A stretch of 64,000 nt of DNA from Bradyrhizobium barranii subsp. apii (lineage in GTDB: Bacteria > Pseudomonadota > Alphaproteobacteria > Rhizobiales > Xanthobacteraceae). The stretch is from positions 7,190,501-7,254,500 of the forward strand of contig NZ_CP096255.1 in the NCBI RefSeq assembly GCF_011516635.5, read 5' to 3'. Numbering within the stretch: the stretch's first letter is position 1; each line of letters starts with the position of its first letter. Positions 33,416 through 41,923 of the stretch are shown here, piece after piece. The notes beneath the pieces were generated by a model. It worked only from the letters and a program-made list of their open reading frames with translations. It was not told where the DNA came from and made no database searches. The translations under genes and the position numbers were made by a program.

Positions 33416-33493
33416 ACAGAACTGCCCTGCATCGCCCGCGGTTGCCCGCCGATGCCTGCCGGCCTAGCCTGCAAGGAAAAGCAGGAAGGAAAC

Positions 33494-34582
33494 ATGGCAC
33501 GCATCTCGACAATCGAGACCGGATTCTACCGGATTCCCCTCCCCGTCACGCTGTCCGACTCCACGCATGGCGAGATCGCGGCGTTCGAGCTGATCACCTG
33601 CCGCATCCGCGATGCCGACGGCGCCGAGGGCGTCGGCTACACCTACACGGTCGGGCGCAATGGCGGGGCGACTGCCGACATCCTCAAACGCGAGATCCCG
33701 CCGCTCATCGAAGGACGCGAGGCCGACGACACCGAAGCGATCTGGCATCACGTCTGGTGGGGCCTGCATTATGGCGGGCGCGGCGGACCGGCGGTGCTGG
33801 CGCTGTCCGCGCTCGACATCGCGTTGTGGGACCTGAAGGCGCGGCGCGCGAAATTGCCGCTGTTCCGCCTGCTCGGCGGCTTCGATGCGCACGTGCCCTG
33901 CTATGCCGGCGGCATCGACCTCGATCTCTCCGTCGAGGCGCTGCTCGCCCAGACCGACGGCAATCTCGCCAAGGGCTTTCGCGCCATCAAGATGAAGGTC
34001 GGCCGACCCGATCTCAAATCCGACGTCGCGCGCGTCGCGGCCATGCGCAAACATCTCGGCGACGGCTTTCCGCTGATGGCGGACGCCAACATGAAATGGA
34101 CGGTGGAGGACGCGGTCCGCGCCGCCCGCGCCTTCGTCCCCTACGACCTCACCTGGCTCGAGGAGCCTGTTATCCCCGACGACGTCGCGGGCCATGCCCG
34201 CATCATGCAGGCCGGCGGCGTGCCGATCGCGGCCGGTGAGAATCTGCGCTCGCTGTGGGAGTTCAAGAACTACATCGTCGCCGGCGCGGTGTCCTACCCC
34301 GAGCCTGACGTCACCAATTGCGGCGGCGTGAGTGCGTTCATGAAGATCGCGCGGCTCGCGGAGGCGTTCAATCTCCCGGTCACCAGCCACGGCGCGCACG
34401 ACATTACGGTGCATTTGCTCGCGGCCTGCCCGAACCGCTCGTATCTGGAAGCGCATGGTTTCGGGCTGGACAAGTATATCGAGCACCCGCTGGTGCTCGC
34501 GGACGGCAAGGCGCTGGCGCCGGACCGGCCGGGCCATGGCATCAGCTTCGACTGGAAGGGACTGGCGAAGCTCTCGCCGTAG
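33494..34582 (+). CDS. Mandelate racemase / muconate lactonizing enzyme family (enolase superfamily) protein
   Basis: A 362-residue enolase-superfamily enzyme; ATG 33494 follows GGAAGGAAAC. The catalytic lysine motif is K166-x-K168 (AIKMKVG). Metal ligands are D197 (MADANMKW), E223 (LEEPV) and E249 (AAGEN), and H299 or H302 (SHGAHD) is the opposite base. That set matches the MR subgroup, which abstracts a proton next to a carboxylate, as in sugar-acid dehydratases or racemases. The exact substrate cannot be assigned. Nearby transport and hydrolase genes point to a small carboxylic acid. Confidence 0.9.
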   Translation: MARISTIETGFYRIPLPVTLSDSTHGEIAAFELITCRIRDADGAEGVGYTYTVGRNGGATADILKREIPPLIEGREADDTEAIWHHVWWGLHYGGRGGPAVLALSALDIALWDLKARRAKLPLFRLLGGFDAHVPCYAGGIDLDLSVEALLAQTDGNLAKGFRAIKMKVGRPDLKSDVARVAAMRKHLGDGFPLMADANMKWTVEDAVRAARAFVPYDLTWLEEPVIPDDVAGHARIMQAGGVPIAAGENLRSLWEFKNYIVAGAVSYPEPDVTNCGGVSAFMKIARLAEAFNLPVTSHGAHDITVHLLAACPNRSYLEAHGFGLDKYIEHPLVLADGKALAPDRPGHGISFDWKGLAKLSP

Positions 34583-34627
34583 GGCAATCCGTCATGGCCG
34601 AAGCAAGACGTGGATGGCCGGGTCATA

Positions 34628-34699
34628 GGCGAGCGGAAGCGACGCCGTCCTTCGGACGGCTATGGCGAGCGGAAGCGACGCCGTCCTTCGGACGGCTAT
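34628..34699. repeat. Two exact tandem copies of a 36-bp palindromic unit
   Basis: Unit GGCGAGCGGAAGCGACGCCG plus 16 bases repeats at 34628-34663 and 34664-34699. Each copy contains the hairpin GCCGTCCTTCGGACGGC. Outside them GGCCGGGTCATAGGC and GCCCGGCCATGAC form further complementary parts of a REP-like intergenic element. Confidence 0.85.
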
Positions 34700-34793
34700 G
34701 CCCGGCCATGACGATGCTGCTGCACGCGAGGCATTCGCAGGCGCTTGACGGGTCGGCTCAATATTCGGCTATGCTGGCATTAACCGGCCCTCC

Positions 34794-35960
34794 TTGCGAA
34801 AGATCCCCGCCTTGCCCCCCGAACTGCACCAGAAACTGACCCAGTGGCGCCGGCATCTGCATGCGCACCCGGAACTGGGCCTCCACGAGAAGGCCACCTC
34901 TGCCTTCGTGCAGGAGAAGCTCACCGAGCTCGGCATTCCCTTCGAAGCGGGCATCGGCGGCCACGGCGTCGTTGCGACGCTGACGCGAGGGGCGGCGCAG
35001 GGCCGCGTCGGCCTGCGCGCCGACATGGACGCGCTGCCGATCACCGAGGATACCGGACTGCCCTACGCCTCGACGACATCAGGCGTGATGCATGCCTGCG
35101 GCCATGACGGGCACACCGCCTCGCTGCTCGGAGCGGCCGCGCTGCTGGTCGCCGACACCAGCTGGAGCGGCACCGTCGACTTCATCTTCCAGCCGGCCGA
35201 GGAAGGACTTGGCGGCGCGCGCGCGATGGTCGGCGCCGGCCTGTTCGACCGCTTTCCGATGACGCGGGTGTTCGGCTTCCACAACTGGCCGGGGCTCGCA
35301 GCCGGCACCATTGCGGTCCACGACGGCGTCGTGATGGCCTCCGGCGGACGCGTCAGCATCACCATCGACGGCCATGCCGGACATGCCGGCATGCCGCATC
35401 TGACCCGCGATCCCGTCATGGCGGCGGGACACCTGATCGTGGCGCTGCAATCGGTCGTGTCGCGCAGCATCGATCCGCTCGACACCGCCGTGCTCTCGCT
35501 GTGTACGCTCGAAGGCGGCACGGCGCGCAACCAGATCGCGGGACGCGTCACCATCGGCGGCACGCTGCGGTATCATCGCGACGCGGTGAAGGACGTCATC
35601 CTGGCGCGGATCGGAGAGGTCTGCGCAGGCATTGCAACGACCTTCGGCGTCAAGGTCACGCCCGAAATCGTCATGGGCGTCGGCGTGGTGGTCAACACGC
35701 CGGCCGAGGCGGGCCTGGCGCGCCTCGCCGCGGAGAGGGTGCAGACCGAGGTGCGACGCGATCTCGCGCCGAGCATGGCCGGCGAGGATTTTGCCTTCTT
35801 CCTCAAGCAGTGCCCCGGCGCCTTCGCCTGGATCGGCAACGGTGAATTGCGCGACGGCGCCGAGCTGCACGGCCCGCGCTACGATTTCAACGACGCGATT
35901 TTGCCGGTCGCCTCGAGCTGGATGGCCGAGGTCGCCAAGGTGGCGCTGAAGTCGAACTGA
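34794..35960 (+). CDS. M20-family amidohydrolase (hippurate hydrolase / aminoacylase type)
   Basis: A 388-residue zinc amidohydrolase that cleaves N-acyl or N-aroyl amino acids. Motifs are HLHAHPELGLHE at 20-31, RADMDALPI near 76, HACGHDGHTA near 100, QPAEEGLGGA near 138 and the final zinc His in ELHGPRYDFND. It starts at TTG 34794 with a weak ribosome site, and no in-frame ATG lies close upstream. It is the first of a group that continues with the symporter at 36255, about 300 bp later, but a shared operon is uncertain. Confidence 0.9.
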   Translation: MRKIPALPPELHQKLTQWRRHLHAHPELGLHEKATSAFVQEKLTELGIPFEAGIGGHGVVATLTRGAAQGRVGLRADMDALPITEDTGLPYASTTSGVMHACGHDGHTASLLGAAALLVADTSWSGTVDFIFQPAEEGLGGARAMVGAGLFDRFPMTRVFGFHNWPGLAAGTIAVHDGVVMASGGRVSITIDGHAGHAGMPHLTRDPVMAAGHLIVALQSVVSRSIDPLDTAVLSLCTLEGGTARNQIAGRVTIGGTLRYHRDAVKDVILARIGEVCAGIATTFGVKVTPEIVMGVGVVVNTPAEAGLARLAAERVQTEVRRDLAPSMAGEDFAFFLKQCPGAFAWIGNGELRDGAELHGPRYDFNDAILPVASSWMAEVAKVALKSN

Positions 35961-36254
35961 CCCCGGAACGTCGGGGCCTCGGATTCCCTGCGCATGACGT
36001 CGGCCGTGCGCCGACCGTCCCGCCGCACTGTCCCACCGACACTTTTTTCTTTGGCCTGCAACCCTTTGAACATGCAGCGGCGATGACTGCCCGGGCGGGC
36101 GCGTTGCAGCACCGCACCGTCGCGCGCGCTTGACGCGGGACGTGCGGGCAGGAATAATGAAATTAAAGAACAATTGTTCGCATTCCGAACAATCTGCAGC
36201 GGGATCAAGCGGGCTCACAACACCGCATCCGCGTCATCAGAGGAAACGTCATCG

Positions 36255-37682
36255 ATGCAAGCCATCCTCAATGGCGACAGCACGCTCATCGTCGCAATGA
36301 TCGTCGCCTACATCGCCTTCACGTCCTGGCTCACGTTCAGGCTGCGCAGCAGGACCAGCGATCAGTTCATGACGGGCGCACGCGCGATGCCGGCGGTGGT
36401 CGTCGGCGTGCTGATGATGTCCGAATTCGTCGGCGCCAAATCGACCGTCGGCACGGCGCAGGAAGCGTTTCAGTCGGGCATAGCGGCGGGGTGGGCCGTG
36501 CTCGGCGCCTCGATCGGCTTCCTGCTGTTCGGGTTCCTGATGGTGAAGAAGCTCTACAGTTCCGGCGAATACACCATCTCGGCGGCGATCGCGCAGAAAT
36601 ACGGCAAGTCGACCATGCTCACGGTGTCGGTGATCATGATCTACGCGCTGCTGCTCGTGAACGTCGGCAACTATGTGAGCGGCGCGGCCGCAATCGCCAC
36701 CGCACTGCATGTCAGCATGCCTGTTGCGATGTGCATCATCGCCGTGGTCAGCACCTTCTACTACGTGTTCGGCGGGCTGAAGGGCGTCGCCTGGGTGACG
36801 ATCCTGCACAGCGCCATCAAGGTCGTCGGTATCGTCATCATATTCTCGGTTGCGATGTCGCTGACCGGCGGCATCGCGCCGATCCAGGCCAAGCTGCCCG
36901 CCTATTACTTCAGCTGGGACGGCAAGATCGGCTTTGCGACCATCTTCGCCTGGACCTTCGGCACCGTCGGCGCGATCTTCTCGACCCAGTTCATCGTGCA
37001 GGCGATCTCCTCGACGCCGAGCGCCGACGACGCGCGCAGGGCCACCTTCTATGCGGCGGCGTTCTGCCTGCCGCTCGGATTCCTGCTCGCCCTGATCGGC
37101 GTCGCGGCGAAATTCCTCTATCCCGACATGAACAGCCTCTACGCGCTGCCGGTGTTTTTGGAGAAGATGCCCCCGCTGGCCTCGGCTTTCGTGACGACCT
37201 CGCTCGTCGCCTCGATCTTCGTCAGCGTCTGCACGGTTGCGCTCGCGATCGCCTCGCTGGTGGTGCGCGACTTCTACGTCCCCTACTGGAAGCCAACGCC
37301 GGAGCGGGAGCTGAAGATGACCCGCCTATTCTCGGTGGCGATCGGCATCGCACCGCTGGTCTTCGTCTTCTTCATTCCTGAAATCCTCAAGCTGTCGTTC
37401 TTCACGCGCGCGCTGCGCCTGTCGATCACGATCATCGCGATGATGGGATTCTATCTGCCGCTGTTTGCCAGCAACCGCGGCGCCACCGCGGGCCTGATCG
37501 GCGCGGCGATCTCGACGACGGCCTGGTACATGCTCGGAAACCCCTTCGGCATCGACAACATGTATGTCGCGGCCGCGACACCGCTGGTGGTGATGGCGGT
37601 CGAGCGCCTGGTGATGGGCCGCGCTCCGGCCGCCGCCACGACGCCGCAGCCAAATGCATTGATGGAAAGGACTTCGACATGA
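36255..37682 (+). CDS. Sodium:solute symporter family transporter
   Basis: A 475-residue permease with about thirteen helices; ATG 36255 has GAGGAAAC ten bases upstream. SSS-family hallmarks are TSDQFMTGARAMPAVVVG after helix 1, EFVGAKSTVGTAQEAF in helix 2, and the long stretch around FGGLKGVAWVTILHSAIKVVG. The stop overlaps the start of the sialidase-like gene by 4 nt (ATGA), so the transported compound is probably the product or substrate of that gene, for example an acidic sugar. This is inference from coupling. Confidence 0.9.
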   Translation: MQAILNGDSTLIVAMIVAYIAFTSWLTFRLRSRTSDQFMTGARAMPAVVVGVLMMSEFVGAKSTVGTAQEAFQSGIAAGWAVLGASIGFLLFGFLMVKKLYSSGEYTISAAIAQKYGKSTMLTVSVIMIYALLLVNVGNYVSGAAAIATALHVSMPVAMCIIAVVSTFYYVFGGLKGVAWVTILHSAIKVVGIVIIFSVAMSLTGGIAPIQAKLPAYYFSWDGKIGFATIFAWTFGTVGAIFSTQFIVQAISSTPSADDARRATFYAAAFCLPLGFLLALIGVAAKFLYPDMNSLYALPVFLEKMPPLASAFVTTSLVASIFVSVCTVALAIASLVVRDFYVPYWKPTPERELKMTRLFSVAIGIAPLVFVFFIPEILKLSFFTRALRLSITIIAMMGFYLPLFASNRGATAGLIGAAISTTAWYMLGNPFGIDNMYVAAATPLVVMAVERLVMGRAPAAATTPQPNALMERTST

Positions 37683-38893
37683 TCATCGATACCGAGATCG
37701 TGACCACCGACATCGGGACCGCCGCCGACGGCGTCGTTCGCCCGGCCGCCGGCGATCCCGACCGGTCCGACGCTTTCATTCCCTCGCCTTGCGTGCAGAA
37801 CCACGCCGCCAATCTGATGCCGCTCGCGAACGGCGATCTGGCCTGCGTCTGGTTCGGCGGCACGCAGGAGGGCATGTCGGACATCTCGGTCTATTTTTCG
37901 CGCCTGCCCCGCGGCGCGACGCAGTGGTCTCCGGCCGAAAAGCTGTCCGACGACAAGGGACGTTCGGAGCAGAACCCGGTGCTGTTTCCCGCACCTGACG
38001 GCACGCTGTGGCTGATGTGGACGGCGCAGCTGGCGGGAAACCAGGACACCGCGCTGATCCGCCGCCGCCTCTCCCGCGACAACGGCAAGAGCTGGGGCTC
38101 GATCGAGACGCTGTTTCCCGAGCAGCGCGGCCGCGGCACCTTCATCCGCCAGCCGATCGTCGTGCTCGACAATGGCGACTGGCTGCTGCCCGTATTCTAT
38201 TGCCACAGCACGCCGGGTCGGAAATGGAACGGCGACGAGGACACCAGCGCGGTGAAGATCTCGTCCGATTCCGGCGCGACCTGGCGCGACGTCGACGTCC
38301 CCGGCAGCCGCGGCTGCGTGCATATGTGCATCGCGCGCCTCGACGACGGTTCGCTGCTGGCGATGTTCCGCAGCCGCTGGGCGGACAATATCTACCAGAG
38401 CAGGTCTTCCGATCACGGCCGCACCTGGTCGGCGCCTGTTGCGACCGTGCTTCCCAACAACAATTCCTCGATCCAGCTCACGCGGCTCGGCAACGGGCAT
38501 CTCGCGCTCGTCTTCAACGATTCCAGCGCCAGGGACGCGACCGGGCGCCGCCTCTCGCTCTACGACGAGATCGAGGACGATCTGCCGCCGGTGCTCGCCG
38601 GCGACGGCAGCAAGGCGGACGGCCGCACCGCGTTCTGGGGGGCGCCGCGGGCGCCGATGACGCTGGCCGTCTCGGCCGACGGCGGACGAAGCTGGACCAG
38701 GCGCAATGTCGAGACCGGCGACGGCTATTGCATGACCAACAATTCGCGCGACCAGACCAACCGCGAGCTGTCCTACCCGTCCGTCAAGGAGACCGCCGAC
38801 GGCGCGCTCCATATGGCGTTCACCTTCCACCGCCGCGCCATCAAATATGTCCGCGTGACCGAGCCATGGGTGACGCGCGCCACGCGGGGCTGA
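37679..38893 (+). CDS. Sialidase-like BNR-repeat (exo-alpha-sialidase fold) protein
   Basis: A 404-residue six-bladed propeller with at least four Asp-boxes: SRDNGKSWG, SSDSGATWRD, SSDHGRTWSA and SADGGRSWTR. ADGTLWLMWTAQ and IRQPIVVLDNG lie between blades. No signal peptide is seen, so it acts in the cytoplasm if the start at 37679 is right. It is translationally coupled to the symporter upstream and followed 4 bp later by an SDR. Members of this neuraminidase-fold family include glycosidases acting on sialic acid, rhamnose or uronate linkages; the substrate is not evident. Confidence 0.85.
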   Translation: MIIDTEIVTTDIGTAADGVVRPAAGDPDRSDAFIPSPCVQNHAANLMPLANGDLACVWFGGTQEGMSDISVYFSRLPRGATQWSPAEKLSDDKGRSEQNPVLFPAPDGTLWLMWTAQLAGNQDTALIRRRLSRDNGKSWGSIETLFPEQRGRGTFIRQPIVVLDNGDWLLPVFYCHSTPGRKWNGDEDTSAVKISSDSGATWRDVDVPGSRGCVHMCIARLDDGSLLAMFRSRWADNIYQSRSSDHGRTWSAPVATVLPNNNSSIQLTRLGNGHLALVFNDSSARDATGRRLSLYDEIEDDLPPVLAGDGSKADGRTAFWGAPRAPMTLAVSADGGRSWTRRNVETGDGYCMTNNSRDQTNRELSYPSVKETADGALHMAFTFHRRAIKYVRVTEPWVTRATRG

Positions 38894-38897
38894 GGTC

Positions 38898-39578
38898 ATG
38901 GACCAGAGGCCTCACGCGCTGGTGACGGGCGCAAGCTCGGGGATTGGTGCGGCGATCGTCGAGCAGCTGCTGCGCGACGGCTGGCGCGTCACCGGGATCA
39001 GCCGCCGCCTTGCGACGTTCGACCATCCGGCGTTCGATCATTTGCCGCTCGACCTCGATGATGTCGACAGCATTGCCGACGCCTTGGCAGGCTTCACGCC
39101 GACCGCGCTGGTTCATGCCGCGGGCCTGCTCAAGGTCGGTGCGCTCGGATCGCTCGACCATGACGACGGCGCGGCGATGTGGCGGCTGCATGTCGACGTC
39201 GCCGGGCGCCTCGCCAATGCGCTGGCGCCGCGCCTGCCGAACGGCGGACGCATCGTCTTCATAGGCAGCCGCACCGCATCGGGCGCCGCGGGCCGCGGGC
39301 AATATGCCGCGACCAAGGCGGCGCTGGTCGCGCTGGCGCGGTCCTGGGCGCTCGAGCTCGCACCTCGCAGCATCACCGTCAACGTCGTTGCCCCCGCCGC
39401 AACCGAGACGCCGATGCTGAAGGATCCCTCGCGCGCCAATGTCACGCCAAAGCTGCCGCCGATCGGCCGCTTCATCCGCCCGGAGGAAGTCGCAGCCGCC
39501 GTGGCCTTCCTGCTCTCGACGGAAGCGGCCGCCATCACCGGACAGCAACTCGTCATCTGCGGCGGCAGCTCGCTCTGA
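38898..39578 (+). CDS. Short-chain dehydrogenase/reductase, short form
   Basis: A 226-residue SDR with the cofactor loop TGASSGIGAA (residues 10-19), HAAG near 73, catalytic Ser in FIGSRTA, and YAATK as YxxxK. APAATETPM and the TGQQLVICGG end are canonical. It starts 4 bp after the sialidase-like gene and is the third gene of that cassette, so it probably oxidises or reduces the sugar released or imported by its partners. The chemistry is inferred from context. Confidence 0.88.
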   Translation: MDQRPHALVTGASSGIGAAIVEQLLRDGWRVTGISRRLATFDHPAFDHLPLDLDDVDSIADALAGFTPTALVHAAGLLKVGALGSLDHDDGAAMWRLHVDVAGRLANALAPRLPNGGRIVFIGSRTASGAAGRGQYAATKAALVALARSWALELAPRSITVNVVAPAATETPMLKDPSRANVTPKLPPIGRFIRPEEVAAAVAFLLSTEAAAITGQQLVICGGSSL

Positions 39579-39615
39579 GTTCGACCCGTGGCTACTCCAA
39601 ATCGGTTGTTGGACG

Positions 39616-40803
39616 ATGGATCTCGTTCAAGCAAGCGAGATCCCAGTGGACCGACGCGAATTTGTTTCGGGACTGACCCTTGCGACTGCCGCGGCAGGCC
39701 TGATGCCGACCGGCGCCGCGGCGGAAGGCAGGCGCGTCGCGCTGGTTATCGGCAACGGCGCCTACAGGAACGTGCCCACGCTGCTCAATCCGCCAAACGA
39801 CGCCGGCGACATAGCTGCAGCGCTGAAGCGGCTCGGCTTCTCGGTCCGTCTGGTCACCAATGCCAGCTTCGACGAGATGCGTCGCGGCCTGATCGCATTG
39901 GGGCGCGACGCCGCCGGAGCCGATATGGCGACCGTGTATTTCGCGGGCCATGGCATGGAGATCAATGGCGAAAACTGGCTGATCCCGATCGACGCAGAAC
40001 TGAAGCGGGACACGGACGCGGCAAACGAAGCCATCAGCCTGCAGAGCGTGATGTTGCAGGTTTCCAATACCACGAGCCTTGGCCTCGTCATCCTCGACGC
40101 CTGCCGCAATAATCCATTTGCCGCCAGGATAAACCGCACGCTCGCCACCCGGGGGACGCCGACCGGCGGGCTCGGTCGCATCGAGCCCGTCGGCAACGTT
40201 CTGGTCGCTTATGCCGCACGAGACGGCACCACGGCGCTTGACGGCGACACGCGCAACAGTCCGTTTGCAGCGGCGCTCCTTCGCAACATCGAGACACCGG
40301 GCGTCGAGGTCACGTTCATGTTCCGCAACGTCCGCGACGAAGTGATGGAAGCCACCCGAAACGAGCAGCAGCCGTTCGTCTACGGCTCGCTGTCTCGCAA
40401 GGCGATTTACCTGGCCGGGCAACCAAAGGGCGGCGTCGAGGGAGCGGAACCTGTCGCCCCGCTTCCGGCTGTCGCGTCCCCGGCACCGTCAGGCGCGTCG
40501 ATGTCATCGACGATCGATCCTGCGTTGGTGGGCACCTGGGAGATCACGGTACCGGGCCGCCGCGGACAGTCGCGTTGGATCTGGCAGATCATGAACGACG
40601 GCACTTACAAATTCCACGCCGTGCCGCAGCGCTCGGCCCATCCGCACGAAGGCACGATGACTGCTGCAAATGGCCACTGGACCCTGCAAGCCCGGAGGGG
40701 CCTTTCGGGTTATAGCGATGGCGGCGCCTACGAGATCCGCGATACACTCGCGGTGATCACGGGCAAGCTGGGCACCGGCGCCTGGAAGCGCAGCGCGGAG
40801 TGA
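39616..40803 (+). CDS. Tat-exported caspase-like (peptidase C14) protein with C-terminal lipocalin-like region
   Basis: A 395-residue protein. The N-terminus has a twin-arginine signal (R13-R14-E-F-V, then GLTLATAAAGLMPTGAAA). The caspase domain begins RRVALVIGNGAYRNVPTLLNPPNDA and carries H112 (YFAGHGM) and C163 (ILDACRNNPF), the catalytic dyad of bacterial metacaspase-like C14 peptidases. Residues about 300-395 form a separate region (VGTWEITVPG, WIWQIMNDGTYKFHA) with alternating strands and an N-terminal Pro-rich linker. It is thus a periplasmic protease with a possible ligand-binding tail. Its target is unknown. Confidence 0.87.
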   Translation: MDLVQASEIPVDRREFVSGLTLATAAAGLMPTGAAAEGRRVALVIGNGAYRNVPTLLNPPNDAGDIAAALKRLGFSVRLVTNASFDEMRRGLIALGRDAAGADMATVYFAGHGMEINGENWLIPIDAELKRDTDAANEAISLQSVMLQVSNTTSLGLVILDACRNNPFAARINRTLATRGTPTGGLGRIEPVGNVLVAYAARDGTTALDGDTRNSPFAAALLRNIETPGVEVTFMFRNVRDEVMEATRNEQQPFVYGSLSRKAIYLAGQPKGGVEGAEPVAPLPAVASPAPSGASMSSTIDPALVGTWEITVPGRRGQSRWIWQIMNDGTYKFHAVPQRSAHPHEGTMTAANGHWTLQARRGLSGYSDGGAYEIRDTLAVITGKLGTGAWKRSAE

Positions 40804-40897
40804 GGGCACGAGCCCAGTACGCATCCGATAGATGGTGCCGCTCTGCCGCAGTCACGCGACGATCGCCCCATATCATCGAGATCTGCGAGAGCCATGA

Positions 40898-41830
40898 TCA
40901 GCGCGTGGCTGCAATCCTGGCGCGGAACATCTCCTGCCCCTGCATGATCTTGTCGAGCAATGCGTCGAGCGCCCAGAACCGCTCGCGGATGTCGAAGTCG
41001 ACGGCGCGGCTGCGGACGCATGAGAACGTGCCGAGCCTCTGATGGTACAGTTTCGCCAGCTTGGGATATCCCATCGGCTCGGCCATCGCGGCGAGCGCGA
41101 GATAGACGGAGAGATCGTCCGCCAGCGCCGGATGCCGCGCGCTGTCGGTCAAGAGCCATTTGTAGAGATCGGGATGGAAGTTCGTGAACACGCCGGTGAA
41201 GCCGGCGGATCCGCTTCTGATGGCGTCGAAGGCGATCGCCGCATTGGCATTGACGATGGCGAGCGAGGAGTTTTTCGTCAGCGCCACGCGACGCTTCACG
41301 GTCTCGAGGTCGCAGGACACGTCCTTGAGGATCGCGAAGCGCCCGCTTTCGGCGCAGAACGCCAGTTCGTCGTCAGTCATGAGCCGCCGGAACGGCGCGG
41401 GACATTCGTAGAGGCCGAGCGGAAGATCGGCGGGCAGCGCATCGAGCAGATGGCGCAGATTGTCCATGAAGACCGTTCCGCCCTGCCCCTTCGGATCGAA
41501 CCGGTTCGTCACCAGCACCAGTCCGTCCACACCGGTCGCGGCGATGGAGGTCAGCTCGGTCACTTGATCGTCGCGGGATTCGCTGACATGGCCTGACGCG
41601 ATGACGGGCACCCGGCCCGCCGCCTGCCGCACGACGAAGCGCGCCAGCGCGACGCGCTCCTCGAGGCTCAAAAACTGCATCTCGCTCGACTGGGCCACGG
41701 CGAACAGCGCATCCGCGCCATTGGCGATGTACCATTCGACGAGGTTTTCGAGGCCCGCATAGTCGATCGCGTCGGCTTCGGTGAACGGCGTCAGCATCAC
41801 CGGAATGATGCCCTTGATGGTTGCAGTCAC
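40898..41830 (-). CDS. Dihydrodipicolinate synthase / N-acetylneuraminate lyase family aldolase
   Basis: A 310-residue class I aldolase. The Schiff-base lysine is K169 (AILKDVS) and the catalytic tyrosine Y141 (GLYECPAP), both as in DapA/NanA. The GTTGE substrate loop is replaced by AQSSEM near 46-51, so this is neither a standard DapA nor a standard NanA. It lies 93 bp downstream of an ABC sugar-binding protein on the same strand, and a LacI regulator is upstream, which suggests breakdown of an imported keto-acid or sugar acid. The exact substrate is unknown. Confidence 0.88.
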   Translation of the reverse strand: MTATIKGIIPVMLTPFTEADAIDYAGLENLVEWYIANGADALFAVAQSSEMQFLSLEERVALARFVVRQAAGRVPVIASGHVSESRDDQVTELTSIAATGVDGLVLVTNRFDPKGQGGTVFMDNLRHLLDALPADLPLGLYECPAPFRRLMTDDELAFCAESGRFAILKDVSCDLETVKRRVALTKNSSLAIVNANAAIAFDAIRSGSAGFTGVFTNFHPDLYKWLLTDSARHPALADDLSVYLALAAMAEPMGYPKLAKLYHQRLGTFSCVRSRAVDFDIRERFWALDALLDKIMQGQEMFRARIAATR

Positions 41831-41877
41831 AAATCGGCTCCCAAGACGTTGAATTCGGTGACAGGCAGGAGCCTGCC

Positions 41878-41903
41878 GCTCACGCGTCTTGCGACGCGTG
41901 AGC
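41878..41903 (-). terminator. Perfect 11-bp hairpin after the sugar-binding protein gene
   Basis: GCTCACGCGTC (41878-41888) pairs exactly with GACGCGTGAGC (41893-41903) around TTGC. It lies 20 bp beyond the stop of the binding-protein gene on the minus strand and before the aldolase start. It may act as a partial terminator or stabilise the upstream transcript. Confidence 0.55.
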
Positions 41904-41923
41904 GTAGCTGTTCGGGCTGGCGA

